Assembly (NCBI GenBank): GCA_030628905.1
Contig: DAOVQB010000160.1
Coordinates: forward strand, 1 to 10,510
Reading direction: 5' to 3'
Length of the DNA: 10,510 nucleotides
From: DAOVQB01 sp023128935
GTDB lineage: Bacteria > Eisenbacteria > RBG-16-71-46 > CAIMUX01 > WJJG01
Shown here: positions 1 to 6,695 of the stretch, piece by piece
Layout of the letters: the number at the start of each line of letters is the position of its first letter
Position numbering within the stretch: position 1 is the first letter of the stretch
Made by a program: the position numbers and the translations under genes
Notes under the pieces: generated by a model
What the model was told of the DNA's origin: nothing
Seen by the model: the letters and a program-made list of their open reading frames with translations, nothing else
Databases searched by the model: none

Positions 1-780
1 ATAGGCTTCAGCGGTTGGGTCGCCAAGCAGAAGCGGCCCGTGCTCCTGAGCGAGCTTCACCGCGGATGCCGCACCGACAATTCAACCGTGGGTTGCTTCA
101 TGTCCGTTCCGCTCATCGTTCAAGGCGAACTCATCGGGGTACTAAACCTGAGCCACGCTGTGCCACGGACATTTACGGAGGATCATTTACGCCTGCTCGC
201 GCTAATCGCGGGCCAAGCGGCTGCCACGATCCAGCGCCTCCTGCTCTATGATGAGATGCAGCGGCTGGCCATCACAGACGATCTGACTAATATCTACAAC
301 CGCCGCCACTTCCTGGAGCGCATGCAGGGCGAGATCGACCGGGCCCGCCGCTACGCCACCAGTTTCAGCTTGATGTTCATCGACATCGATAATTTCAAGG
401 AACTCAATGACAGCTATGGGCATCAGGTCGGTGATCGAATCCTCACGGAGCTGGGTACGATCCTGAAACACTGGGCGCGCAGCAGTGACATAGTGGCCCG
501 CTATGGCGGCGAGGAGTTCATCGTGCTCCTCCCGATGACCGATAAGCCCCGCGCGGTGAACGCAGCAGAGAGGCTCCGCACGCGCGTTCAGCGCCATACC
601 TTCTACCGCCGCAAGAAGCTCACGGTGAGCGTGGGAGTGGCGACATTTGATGAGGATGGCGATACGATCGATCAGCTCCTGGGAAGGGTCGATGAGGCCC
701 TCTACATGGCCAAGAAAACGGGACGCAATCGGGCCTGCGCCTTTGGAGACGGGCTCTTGGCGGCCGCCGAGGCGGCATAA
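1..780 (+). CDS. GAF-GGDEF diguanylate cyclase (5'-truncated by window edge)
   Basis: The frame is open from base 1, so the N-terminus lies outside the window; 259 residues are visible. Residues 1-78 look like the second half of a GAF sensory domain (SGWVAKQKRPVL near the start, then VPLIVQGELIGVLNLSH). A helical linker leads into a GGDEF domain at about 88-250. The GGDEF domain makes c-di-GMP from two GTP. It has DDLTNIYNRR (93-102), the metal-binding FIDIDNFK region (126-133), GHQVGD (140-145) and the active-site motif as GGEEF (169-173), a catalytically competent variant. An RSSD sequence (160-163), exactly five residues upstream, matches the RxxD inhibitory site, so product inhibition is expected. 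No membrane segment is visible in this part. The missing N-terminus could carry REC, PAS or further GAF domains. The next gene starts 262 bp downstream and belongs to surface polysaccharide synthesis, a process often controlled by c-di-GMP. Confidence 0.93.
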   Translation: MGFSGWVAKQKRPVLLSELHRGCRTDNSTVGCFMSVPLIVQGELIGVLNLSHAVPRTFTEDHLRLLALIAGQAAATIQRLLLYDEMQRLAITDDLTNIYNRRHFLERMQGEIDRARRYATSFSLMFIDIDNFKELNDSYGHQVGDRILTELGTILKHWARSSDIVARYGGEEFIVLLPMTDKPRAVNAAERLRTRVQRHTFYRRKKLTVSVGVATFDEDGDTIDQLLGRVDEALYMAKKTGRNRACAFGDGLLAAAEAA

Positions 781-814
781 GGGACCTGAATCCTAGGTGC
801 ACGTGTAGCGTATA

Positions 815-871
815 GGTAGCTCAGGAGGAGTTGCCGGCAGGGGGCGCGCTCGGCAGCTCCTGGGGGCTACC
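815..871 (+). repeat. Compound inverted repeat / hairpin
   Basis: Three stem blocks nest around one loop. GGTAGC (815-820) pairs with GCTACC (866-871), CAGGAG (822-827) with CTCCTG (857-862), and TGCCG (832-836) with CGGCA (851-855). Small internal loops separate them, and a 14-nt terminal loop closes the structure. About 17 base pairs in 57 nt is more than casual. No T-run follows, so it does not look like a standard terminator. It starts 34 nt after the GGDEF gene stop and could protect that transcript's 3' end or be part of the downstream leader. Confidence 0.45.
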
Positions 872-965
872 CAGGGACATCGGGTCAGCAGCTACATGGG
901 GTCTGGGTCGGCGAAAAACCTTGCGTTTCGACAGGTGATACCCTACCGTCCCTCGCCGAATTGAA

Positions 966-1009
966 ACGGCGGGGGCGGTTTTGTAGACTCCCAGCCGCCG
1001 TGGCTGGAG
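966..1009 (+). promoter_or_regulatory. Two overlapping, mutually exclusive hairpins before the sugar transferase start
   Basis: ACGGCGG (966-972) can pair with CCGCCGT (995-1001). Alternatively CAGCC (992-996) pairs with GGCTG (1002-1006), extended by C991-G1007 and, across a bulged C, by 988-989 with 1008-1009. Both folds need bases 995-996, so only one can form at a time. The second hairpin is followed by only three T residues. Competing stems just upstream of a ribosome binding site are a layout used by attenuators and riboswitches, but no ligand-binding motif was recognised and the function is speculative. Confidence 0.25.
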
Positions 1010-1031
1010 TTTCAGTGGGCTTACCGGGGCC

Positions 1032-1045
1032 GGAGATTCGAATTG
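1032..1045 (+). promoter_or_regulatory. Shine-Dalgarno GGAG and TTG start codon
   Basis: GGAG at 1032-1035 lies 7 nt before a TTG at 1043-1045. This supports the rare TTG start for the sugar transferase. A GTG at 1133, with a G-rich run upstream, is the main alternative; it would remove 30 hydrophilic residues and begin just before the first membrane helix. Confidence 0.6.
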
Positions 1046-2602
1046 CGCGCCACGGCTATCAATCACAGCGAACTCACAAGTGGAGAGCTGGGGAAACAGG
1101 ACGCCGGCCCGATTGCGGGGGGGCGCCGGCGCGTGTCGTGGTCTCGCGCCATCGGGTTGGTTCTACCGGGATTTCTCTTGCTTGATGCGCTCCTCATTAC
1201 GGGGGGGCTCTTTGGTGCGCTGCAGCTGACCCCGGGTGCGAGGCAGATGTTTCAGCACTCGGCAGCCGACTGCGTGCCTCCCCTGGCAGCCCTATTCACT
1301 GTGCTGGTGCTGGGTTTTTTCATCCTTGGCGGCATGTTTGGCCTCTACGATCGCCGCAGTCTCTTGAGACCCGATCACGCTGCAACCACCGCGGCCAAGG
1401 CGCTGTTCTGGAGCGGGTTCATTGCGGTGGCCTTCGATTTCCTGCTGGCGCTCGATCCTCCCGGCAATCTCCGGCGGCTGCTGATCACCCATGCCTTTTT
1501 CCTGTCCGCCGGCGTGCTGATTATCCGCCCTTTGGTCTGCCGCTTCCTTGTTCCCCTGGCGATGGTCGGTTCTATCCGCCCGAGGCGTTTACTGGTGGCT
1601 GGCCTGAGCCCCAAAGCCAGGCGTGTGGCGTCTGCGTTGGAGGCGAGCGACTGTGGGGCGAGCGCCGTGGTCGGGCTGGTGGATCTGGAGGTTCCCTCCA
1701 TATCTCGGGGCCGCTTATGGCCGCGCTTTCAAGTCCCCACATGGGAGGATCTTCCCCAACTGGCCCGCGCACTGGCGACGGATGAGGTTGTGATTGCGTC
1801 TTCCTCGATAGAGCGATCCACTTCGATAGAGATAGCCGGGGTTCTGGCGCAGATGGGGATCGAGACTTCGATCGTCCCACACTTAACGCGACTCTTTGTG
1901 GATGCCGCTCCGGTAAGTCGGGAGCGAGGAGTGCCGTTGCTCCGGTTGGGCCGCCCGGGACCAAAGGCCTTTGGACTGCATATCAAGCGGGTGTTAGATT
2001 TCATGCTCGCCCTATGTGGCAGCCTTGTCTTTCTGCCGCTAATGCTGCTGATTGCGGCACTTGTCAAACTCACCTCTCCCGGGCCGATTCTCCATGCGCA
2101 GACCCGGGTGGGCAAGAACGGCAAGCTTTTCAAAATGTATAAGTTCCGTAGCATGGTGGTTTCCAATGACGACAGATGCCACCGCGAATACGTCTCTTCC
2201 CTGCTGCTTCAGGGGCATGCAGCTGGCGTAGATCCCTCCGGGCGGCCTATTTACAAGATCCTGGATGATCCCAGGATTACCCTGGTGGGCAAGCTGCTGC
2301 GGCGCGCCAGCTTGGATGAACTGCCCCAGCTATTCAATGTTCTCTGCGGGGAGATGAGCCTGATCGGGCCCAGGCCCTGCCTTTCCTTTGAATATGATCT
2401 CTACGAACCCTGGCAGAAGCATCGGCTCGACGTGACGCCGGGCATGACCGGCCTCTGGCAGGTGTCGGGTCGCAACTTCCTAGGTTTCGAGGAGATGGTC
2501 CTTCTAGATCTCTTCTACATTTCGAATTGGAGCTTTTTGCTGGACCTGCGGCTATTGTGGCGTACCATGCCTGAGGTCCTGTACGCTAAGGGCGCTCGAT
2601 AG
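1043..2602 (+). CDS. Polyprenyl-phosphate sugar-1-phosphate transferase (WbaP/WcaJ-like, initiates exopolysaccharide or O-antigen)
   Basis: The 519-residue protein has the layout of large polyprenyl glycosylphosphotransferases. Four hydrophobic helices lie near 36-60, 77-101, 117-137 and 145-165. A Rossmann-like soluble domain (about 180-285, RRLLVAGLSPKARRVASALE) follows, and then the bacterial sugar transferase domain from about 314. That domain begins KRVLDFMLALCGSLVFLPLM, a re-entrant membrane helix, and continues with TSPGPILHAQTRVGKNGKLF, MYKFRSM (365-371), the Asp-Glu pair in SLDELPQ (423-429), GEMSLIGPRP (436-445) and the C-terminal TPGMTGLWQVSGR. Known enzymes of this family move a hexose-1-phosphate from a UDP-sugar to undecaprenyl phosphate at the inner membrane, the first step of repeat-unit assembly. 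Which sugar is used cannot be read from sequence. The length slightly exceeds the usual 460-480 because of about 35 extra N-terminal residues, so the TTG start is likely but not certain. A sugar dehydrogenase follows after 97 bp. Confidence 0.93.
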   Translation: MRATAINHSELTSGELGKQDAGPIAGGRRRVSWSRAIGLVLPGFLLLDALLITGGLFGALQLTPGARQMFQHSAADCVPPLAALFTVLVLGFFILGGMFGLYDRRSLLRPDHAATTAAKALFWSGFIAVAFDFLLALDPPGNLRRLLITHAFFLSAGVLIIRPLVCRFLVPLAMVGSIRPRRLLVAGLSPKARRVASALEASDCGASAVVGLVDLEVPSISRGRLWPRFQVPTWEDLPQLARALATDEVVIASSSIERSTSIEIAGVLAQMGIETSIVPHLTRLFVDAAPVSRERGVPLLRLGRPGPKAFGLHIKRVLDFMLALCGSLVFLPLMLLIAALVKLTSPGPILHAQTRVGKNGKLFKMYKFRSMVVSNDDRCHREYVSSLLLQGHAAGVDPSGRPIYKILDDPRITLVGKLLRRASLDELPQLFNVLCGEMSLIGPRPCLSFEYDLYEPWQKHRLDVTPGMTGLWQVSGRNFLGFEEMVLLDLFYISNWSFLLDLRLLWRTMPEVLYAKGAR

Positions 2603-2699
2603 AGCGTTCCCTTTAGGTTGCTCGGGTGCTCAGGAAACTGCACACATTGGCTAGTGACCCCAGACTGGGTACCAGGGATATCAGTGAGGAGTAGTCATT

Positions 2700-3725
2700 A
2701 TGGTGAGCGTGGCCATCATGGGGGTGGGGTACTGGGGGCCGAACCTTGTCCGCAATCTCATTGAGAATTCCCTCTGTTCTAGCGTAACGGTCTGCGATCT
2801 CGAACCCGAAAAGCTCCGCAAGCTCTTGCGCCGCTATCCTGGCGTGAGCGTCACATCCAATCCCGGGGAGGTATTTTCTTCTCCGACGATTGATGCGATC
2901 ATGATCGCCACCCCTCCGAAGACACACTACGAGTTAGCGCGCGAGACACTCCTGCGCGGGAAGCATGTCTTTGTGGAGAAACCATTTACGTTGTCGTCCA
3001 AGGATGCGGAGAACCTGATCAGTCTGGCCCGCGAGCGCCAGCGGGTCCTGATGGTGGGCCACACCTTTGAGTACAGCCCACCCGTGCGCAAGATCAAAGA
3101 GATCATTGAGGCCGGGGATCTGGGTGACATTCTCTACATCAGCTCCACACGCGTGAACCTCGGCCTACACCAGAAAGATTCCAGCGTCATCTGGGATCTG
3201 GCCCCTCACGATCTCTCGATGCTTTTCTATTGGCTCCAGGAGTCACCGACTGAGGTCCTGGCCACCGGCAAGGATTTCGTTCAGCCCGGGATTCCGGACG
3301 TGGCCTTCATCCACCTGCGCTTCGGCTCCGGTGCCATTGCCCATGTCCAGGTCAGCTGGCTCGCGCCATCGAAGCTGCGCCGCACAACGATCGTGGGCAG
3401 CGCCAAGATGCTGGTCTACGATGATACGGAGAACATCGAGCAGGTGAAGATCTTCGACAAGGGTGTCAACTACCGCGATCCAGACACGTTCGGGGAGTAT
3501 CACCTGAGCTATCGTGCGGGCGATATTGTCTCCCCCCGGCTGGAGACCTATGAGCCACTCCAGGCAGAAGTGACCGACTTCCTCGAATCCGTCATCTATA
3601 ACCGCCAGCCCAGGGCGAATGGGGAGAGTGGATTGCAGGTCGTACGCACGCTGGAGGCGGTCGAGCGCTCTCTGAGTAATAGCGGGCACATCGAGGTGCT
3701 CGCGACGGCCGAGTCTGTAGTCTGA
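2700..3725 (+). CDS. Gfo/Idh/MocA-family NAD(P)-dependent sugar oxidoreductase
   Basis: The 341-residue product starts at an ATG, with GAGGAG (2686-2691) 8 nt upstream. The N-terminal Rossmann fold opens with VAIMGVGYWGPNLVRNL, containing the GxGxxG dinucleotide loop (8-13). The family hallmark EKPF (93-96) supplies the catalytic lysine, and DLAPHDLS (166-173) carries the expected active-site histidine in the C-terminal alpha/beta domain. Members oxidise or reduce sugars, nucleotide sugars or inositols. Position directly after an initiating sugar transferase suggests a nucleotide sugar made for surface glycan, for example a UDP-GlcNAc or UDP-GlcNAcA 3-dehydrogenase (WlbA/WbpB-like). That substrate is inference; sequence alone does not settle it. 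The length is normal and all core motifs are intact. It is probably cotranscribed with the preceding gene. Confidence 0.9.
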   Translation: MVSVAIMGVGYWGPNLVRNLIENSLCSSVTVCDLEPEKLRKLLRRYPGVSVTSNPGEVFSSPTIDAIMIATPPKTHYELARETLLRGKHVFVEKPFTLSSKDAENLISLARERQRVLMVGHTFEYSPPVRKIKEIIEAGDLGDILYISSTRVNLGLHQKDSSVIWDLAPHDLSMLFYWLQESPTEVLATGKDFVQPGIPDVAFIHLRFGSGAIAHVQVSWLAPSKLRRTTIVGSAKMLVYDDTENIEQVKIFDKGVNYRDPDTFGEYHLSYRAGDIVSPRLETYEPLQAEVTDFLESVIYNRQPRANGESGLQVVRTLEAVERSLSNSGHIEVLATAESVV

Positions 3726-3904
3726 CGCGGGGGCCCCCATTCCCGCCCCTGAACCTCGCTGTTGAGGAAACCGTTGGCTCTGCGCAGGGAGCCCCTGGCC
3801 GCCTACCGGGCGCCGTTGACCGGTATTGATCCCCTCTGCTACTCTCCGAGGCTCATAAAACGTGCGATCTTCCGGCGAGCACTGAGGCTCCTAGGAGCAA
3901 GCTG
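3726..3904 (+). other. Intergenic region before valS
   Basis: This 179-nt gap holds a perfect GGGGGCCCCC palindrome (3729-3738) just after the dehydrogenase stop, nested in a possible hairpin of GCGGG (3727-3731) with CCCGC (3742-3746) but without a T-tract. A second small hairpin pairs GGCTC with GAGCC around 3776-3792. I see no T-box signature (AGGGTGG-type anti-acceptor bulge), although T-boxes often control aminoacyl-tRNA synthetase genes in Firmicutes. A weak promoter candidate is listed separately. Confidence 0.5.
3816..3845 (+). promoter_or_regulatory. Candidate sigma-70-type promoter for valS
   Basis: TTGACC (3816-3821) resembles the -35 consensus in five of six positions. After an 18-nt spacer comes TACTCT (3840-3845), a weak -10 preceded by TG at 3837-3838 with one base between, as in extended -10 promoters. 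Transcription would begin about 50 nt before the valS ATG. The -10 match is poor, so this is only a candidate. Confidence 0.3.
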
Positions 3905-6538
3905 ATGCGAGAGATGCCGAAGGCCTATAACCCGAGCGAGTTCGAGGGGCGCTGGTATGAGCACTGGAGTAAGACCGGGTCTTTCCGCCCCTCAGCCTCG
4001 CCTGGGAAGGGCCACTATACAATTGTTATTCCACCGCCCAATGTGACCGGAGCCCTCACAATCGGTCACGTGCTCAACAACACGATCCAAGATGTGCTCA
4101 TCCGCTGGAAGCGCATGCAGGGCTACCAGACCCTCTGGCTGCCGGGAATGGACCATGCTGGGATTGCTACCCAGAATGCAGTCAAGAAGGATCTACGCGA
4201 GCGGGGCATCGATGCCGGGGATCTCGACCGCCAGAAGTTCATCGAGCAAGTCTGGAAGTGGAAGGAGACCTATGGCAGCAAGATTCTCCAGCAGTTGCGC
4301 CTACTGGGCTTCTCGTGTGACTGGGACCGTGAGCGCTTCACCCTGGATGAAGGTCTTTCCAAGGCTGTGGAGGAGGTGTTCAAGCATCTCTACCGTAAGG
4401 GCCTGATCTACCGCGGGGAGTGTCTGATCAATTGGTGTATCGGTTGCCAGACCGCTGTTTCTGATGAGGAGGTCGAGCATGAGGAGCTCGACGGTCACTT
4501 ATGGTACATCAAATATCCCGTGAAGGGATCGGACCAGGGTATCGTTGTGGCCACCACCCGGCCCGAGACGGTGCTGGGTGACATGGCTGTGGCCGTCCAT
4601 CCAGGGGACAAGCGCTATGTGGAGATTAGGAACCGAACGCTGATTCTACCGCTCATCGAACGGGAGATCCCCATCATCGCGGAGCCCTACGTGGATCCGC
4701 AGTTCGGCACCGGCGCGCTCAAGATCACCCCTGGCCACGACCCAAATGATTTCCAGATCGGTCAGTGCCACGGCCTCGAGTCGATTTCGGTCATAGACAC
4801 CCATGGCAAGATGAACGCACAGGCCGGCAGATATGCCGGCATGGACCGAGCCGAATGCCGCAAGGCCGTGGTTGAAGCCCTTAGGAAGGAAGGACTCCTG
4901 GTCAAGGTCGAGCCCTTCCGTCACGCCGTGGGCCACTGTTACCGCTGCAAGACGGTGATCGAACCGATCATCAGCCAGCAGTGGTTTGTCAGGATGAAGC
5001 CGCTTGCTAAGCTGGCCATTGCAGCGGTACGCAGTGACCAGCTGCGCTTTGTGCCCCAGCGCTGGGAGCAGACCTACCTGCACTGGCTCGAACATGTGCG
5101 GGATTGGTGCATCAGCCGGCAGCTCTGGTGGGGCCACCGGATCCCGGTCTGGTACTGCGCCAATGGGCATATGAGCCTCTCGGGAGAACAGGACAAGCCC
5201 TGCCCCGAGTGCGGCGACAGGAGCTGGACACAGGATGAGGATGTACTCGACACGTGGTTTTCTTCTTGGCTCTGGCCGTTCAGCGCGCTCGGCTGGCCCG
5301 AGGAAACCGACGACCTAAAGGCCTTCTATCCCTGCGACGTGCTGGTCACCGGCCCGGACATCATCTTTTTCTGGGTGGCGCGCATGGTCATGGCTGGCTA
5401 CGAATTCATGGGAGCAAAGCCCTTCCGAGACATCTATCTCCACGGCATCGTGAGGGATGAGACCGGCCGCAAGATGTCCAAGAGCCTGGGCAACTCACCT
5501 GATCCGATCGATCTGATCGAGGAGTTTGGGGCCGATGCCTTGCGCTTCACGATGCTCATGTTGACTCCCACGGGTAATGACGTGCTCTTCAGCAAGAAGA
5601 AAGCAGAGGTGGGTCGCGATTTTGCCAACAAACTCTGGAACGCAGCCCGCTTCATCCTGTTCAACCTGCGCGATGGGGGGACAGCGCCGGATGCAACAAC
5701 CGGCGACCTAACTCTGGAGGACCGTTGGATCCTGAGTCGCATCAACCGTGTGGTCGAGGAGACCGACGCGCTATTGGTTGAGTACCGATTCAATGATGCC
5801 GCGCACTTGCTCTATGACTTCACATGGAAGGAATACTGCGCTTGGTACCTTGAGGCGGCCAAGGCGCGCATTCAGAGAGGGACGCCGGAGGAGGGAGATC
5901 GGGCCCGCTCTATATTACTCATGGTGTATAAGCGGATCCTGGCGCTGCTACACCCGATGATGCCCTTTATCACTGAGGAGATCCTTAGCTACCTGCCTGG
6001 AAAGGAGCGAGACCTGATCCTAGGGCCCTGGCCGCAAGTGGATGCTTCGGCTTTCGATGATACAGCCGAAAGTGAGATGGCTTTCTTCCAGGAGGTCGTG
6101 ATAACCATCCGTAACCTGCGCAGTGAGATGAACGTCTCGCCAGCCAAGTTCATCCGCGTGGGGATTCGCGCAGACGGGGATGAGGCGCGGATTCTGCAAG
6201 AGGGATTATCCTCTCTGCGCGCCCTGGCGCGCGTCGAGGAGTTGACGATTGAAGCCAATTACCGCAAGCCGCCGCATGCTGCCTCATCGGTCGCGGGAGC
6301 ATCGGAAATCTATGTCTTGCTGGAAGGCGTACTCGACCTGGATGCAGAGAGAAGCCGCCTGCACGGCGAGCTGTCCAAGATTGAGGAGACCCTCGATCGC
6401 TCTCGAAAGAAGCTGGGGAACCAGGATTTCCTCGAGCGGGCCAAGCCCGAGGTGGTCGAGCGGGAGCGGGGGAAATTAGATCAGTACCAGGAGACGCGTG
6501 CAAAGGTGGATCGCGCGCTCTCAGCGCTCGAGGACTAA
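3905..6538 (+). CDS. valS: Valyl-tRNA synthetase
   Basis: This cytoplasmic class I synthetase charges tRNA-Val with valine using ATP; 877 residues is normal for the family. The ATG at 3905 has AGGAG (3893-3897) 7 nt upstream. Visible landmarks are PPPNVTG (43-49), the HIGH-type motif reading TIGH (52-55), GMDHAGIATQ (81-90), the CP1 editing domain with TTRPETVLGD (217-226) and GTGALKITPGHDPND (268-282), WCISRQLWWGHRIPVW (401-416) and KMSKS (523-527). Likely zinc ligands are C178/C181 with C345/C348, and C418 with C433/C436. The anticodon-binding helical domain spans about 600-740. A charged C-terminal coiled coil (about 808-877, LEGVLDLDAERSRLHGELSK onward) is typical of bacterial ValRS and separates it from IleRS and LeuRS. 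The only oddity is Thr in place of the first His of HIGH. The stop codon abuts a palindromic repeat element. Confidence 0.98.
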   Translation: MREMPKAYNPSEFEGRWYEHWSKTGSFRPSASPGKGHYTIVIPPPNVTGALTIGHVLNNTIQDVLIRWKRMQGYQTLWLPGMDHAGIATQNAVKKDLRERGIDAGDLDRQKFIEQVWKWKETYGSKILQQLRLLGFSCDWDRERFTLDEGLSKAVEEVFKHLYRKGLIYRGECLINWCIGCQTAVSDEEVEHEELDGHLWYIKYPVKGSDQGIVVATTRPETVLGDMAVAVHPGDKRYVEIRNRTLILPLIEREIPIIAEPYVDPQFGTGALKITPGHDPNDFQIGQCHGLESISVIDTHGKMNAQAGRYAGMDRAECRKAVVEALRKEGLLVKVEPFRHAVGHCYRCKTVIEPIISQQWFVRMKPLAKLAIAAVRSDQLRFVPQRWEQTYLHWLEHVRDWCISRQLWWGHRIPVWYCANGHMSLSGEQDKPCPECGDRSWTQDEDVLDTWFSSWLWPFSALGWPEETDDLKAFYPCDVLVTGPDIIFFWVARMVMAGYEFMGAKPFRDIYLHGIVRDETGRKMSKSLGNSPDPIDLIEEFGADALRFTMLMLTPTGNDVLFSKKKAEVGRDFANKLWNAARFILFNLRDGGTAPDATTGDLTLEDRWILSRINRVVEETDALLVEYRFNDAAHLLYDFTWKEYCAWYLEAAKARIQRGTPEEGDRARSILLMVYKRILALLHPMMPFITEEILSYLPGKERDLILGPWPQVDASAFDDTAESEMAFFQEVVITIRNLRSEMNVSPAKFIRVGIRADGDEARILQEGLSSLRALARVEELTIEANYRKPPHAASSVAGASEIYVLLEGVLDLDAERSRLHGELSKIEETLDRSRKKLGNQDFLERAKPEVVERERGKLDQYQETRAKVDRALSALED

Positions 6539-6695
6539 GGGCTCGCGCAAGAATAACTTCCCATTTGCGCCGGTCCCGAACGCCGGGGACTTCGTTGCGG
6601 CTCCTCGGAGTAGTCCCGGCTGCGCCTTCGTCGCCGCGCCTCGTCCTCGACGCCCAGTCCTCGCCGAAAACGGGAAGTTATTCTTGCGCGGGCCC
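6539..6695. mobile_element. MITE-like palindromic element, 157 bp, with 24-bp terminal inverted repeats
   Basis: The ends are near-perfect inverted copies: 6539-6562 pairs with 6672-6695, 23 of 24 positions matching. The inner 19 bp (CGCGCAAGAATAACTTCCC, 6544-6562, against 6672-6690) match perfectly, and the single mismatch is a T-G that would still wobble-pair in RNA. TAA flanks both sides (6536-6538, which is the valS stop codon, and 6696-6698), as expected of a 3-bp target duplication. The interior holds no gene. It contains a small hairpin (GTCCC 6573-6577 with GGGAC 6586-6590) and two imperfect 18-bp direct copies of a CTTCGT-start motif (6590-6607 and 6626-6643, 15 of 18 identical). It could be a non-autonomous transposon, a REP/BIME-like intergenic repeat, or a long hairpin ending the valS transcript. 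Mobility is inferred from shape only; the inverted repeat itself is certain. Confidence 0.6.

Larger units (their letters stand above)
781..1042 (+). other. 262-nt non-coding gap, possible structured 5' leader of the sugar transferase gene
   Basis: No plausible gene lies between the cyclase stop and the TTG start of the sugar transferase gene. The stretch is rich in inverted repeats: a compound hairpin at 815-871, a stem pairing 908-914 with 953-959, and two overlapping, mutually exclusive hairpins at 966-1001 and 988-1009. The last ends 22 nt before the Shine-Dalgarno site. None has a convincing T-tract after it, so simple intrinsic terminators are unlikely. I could not match the stretch to a known riboswitch class. 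GC-rich DNA often folds by chance, so the leader role is inference. Confidence 0.4.

Noticed and set aside
202..597. Long open frame on the - strand inside the GGDEF gene
   Set aside because: It lies antisense to a clearly conserved domain, and its translation shows no recognisable family. GC-rich coding DNA often leaves open frames on the other strand.
781..1042. Known c-di-GMP-I riboswitch
   Set aside because: The expected conserved core and tetraloop-receptor arrangement were not recognisable, despite the tempting gene context.
1031..1050. tRNA T-loop-like GATTCGAATTG
   Set aside because: No matching acceptor, D or anticodon stems nearby; it coincides with the ribosome binding site and start codon.
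3726..3904. T-box riboswitch before valS
   Set aside because: No AGGGTGG-type T-box sequence or terminator/antiterminator pair could be found, and the leader is short.
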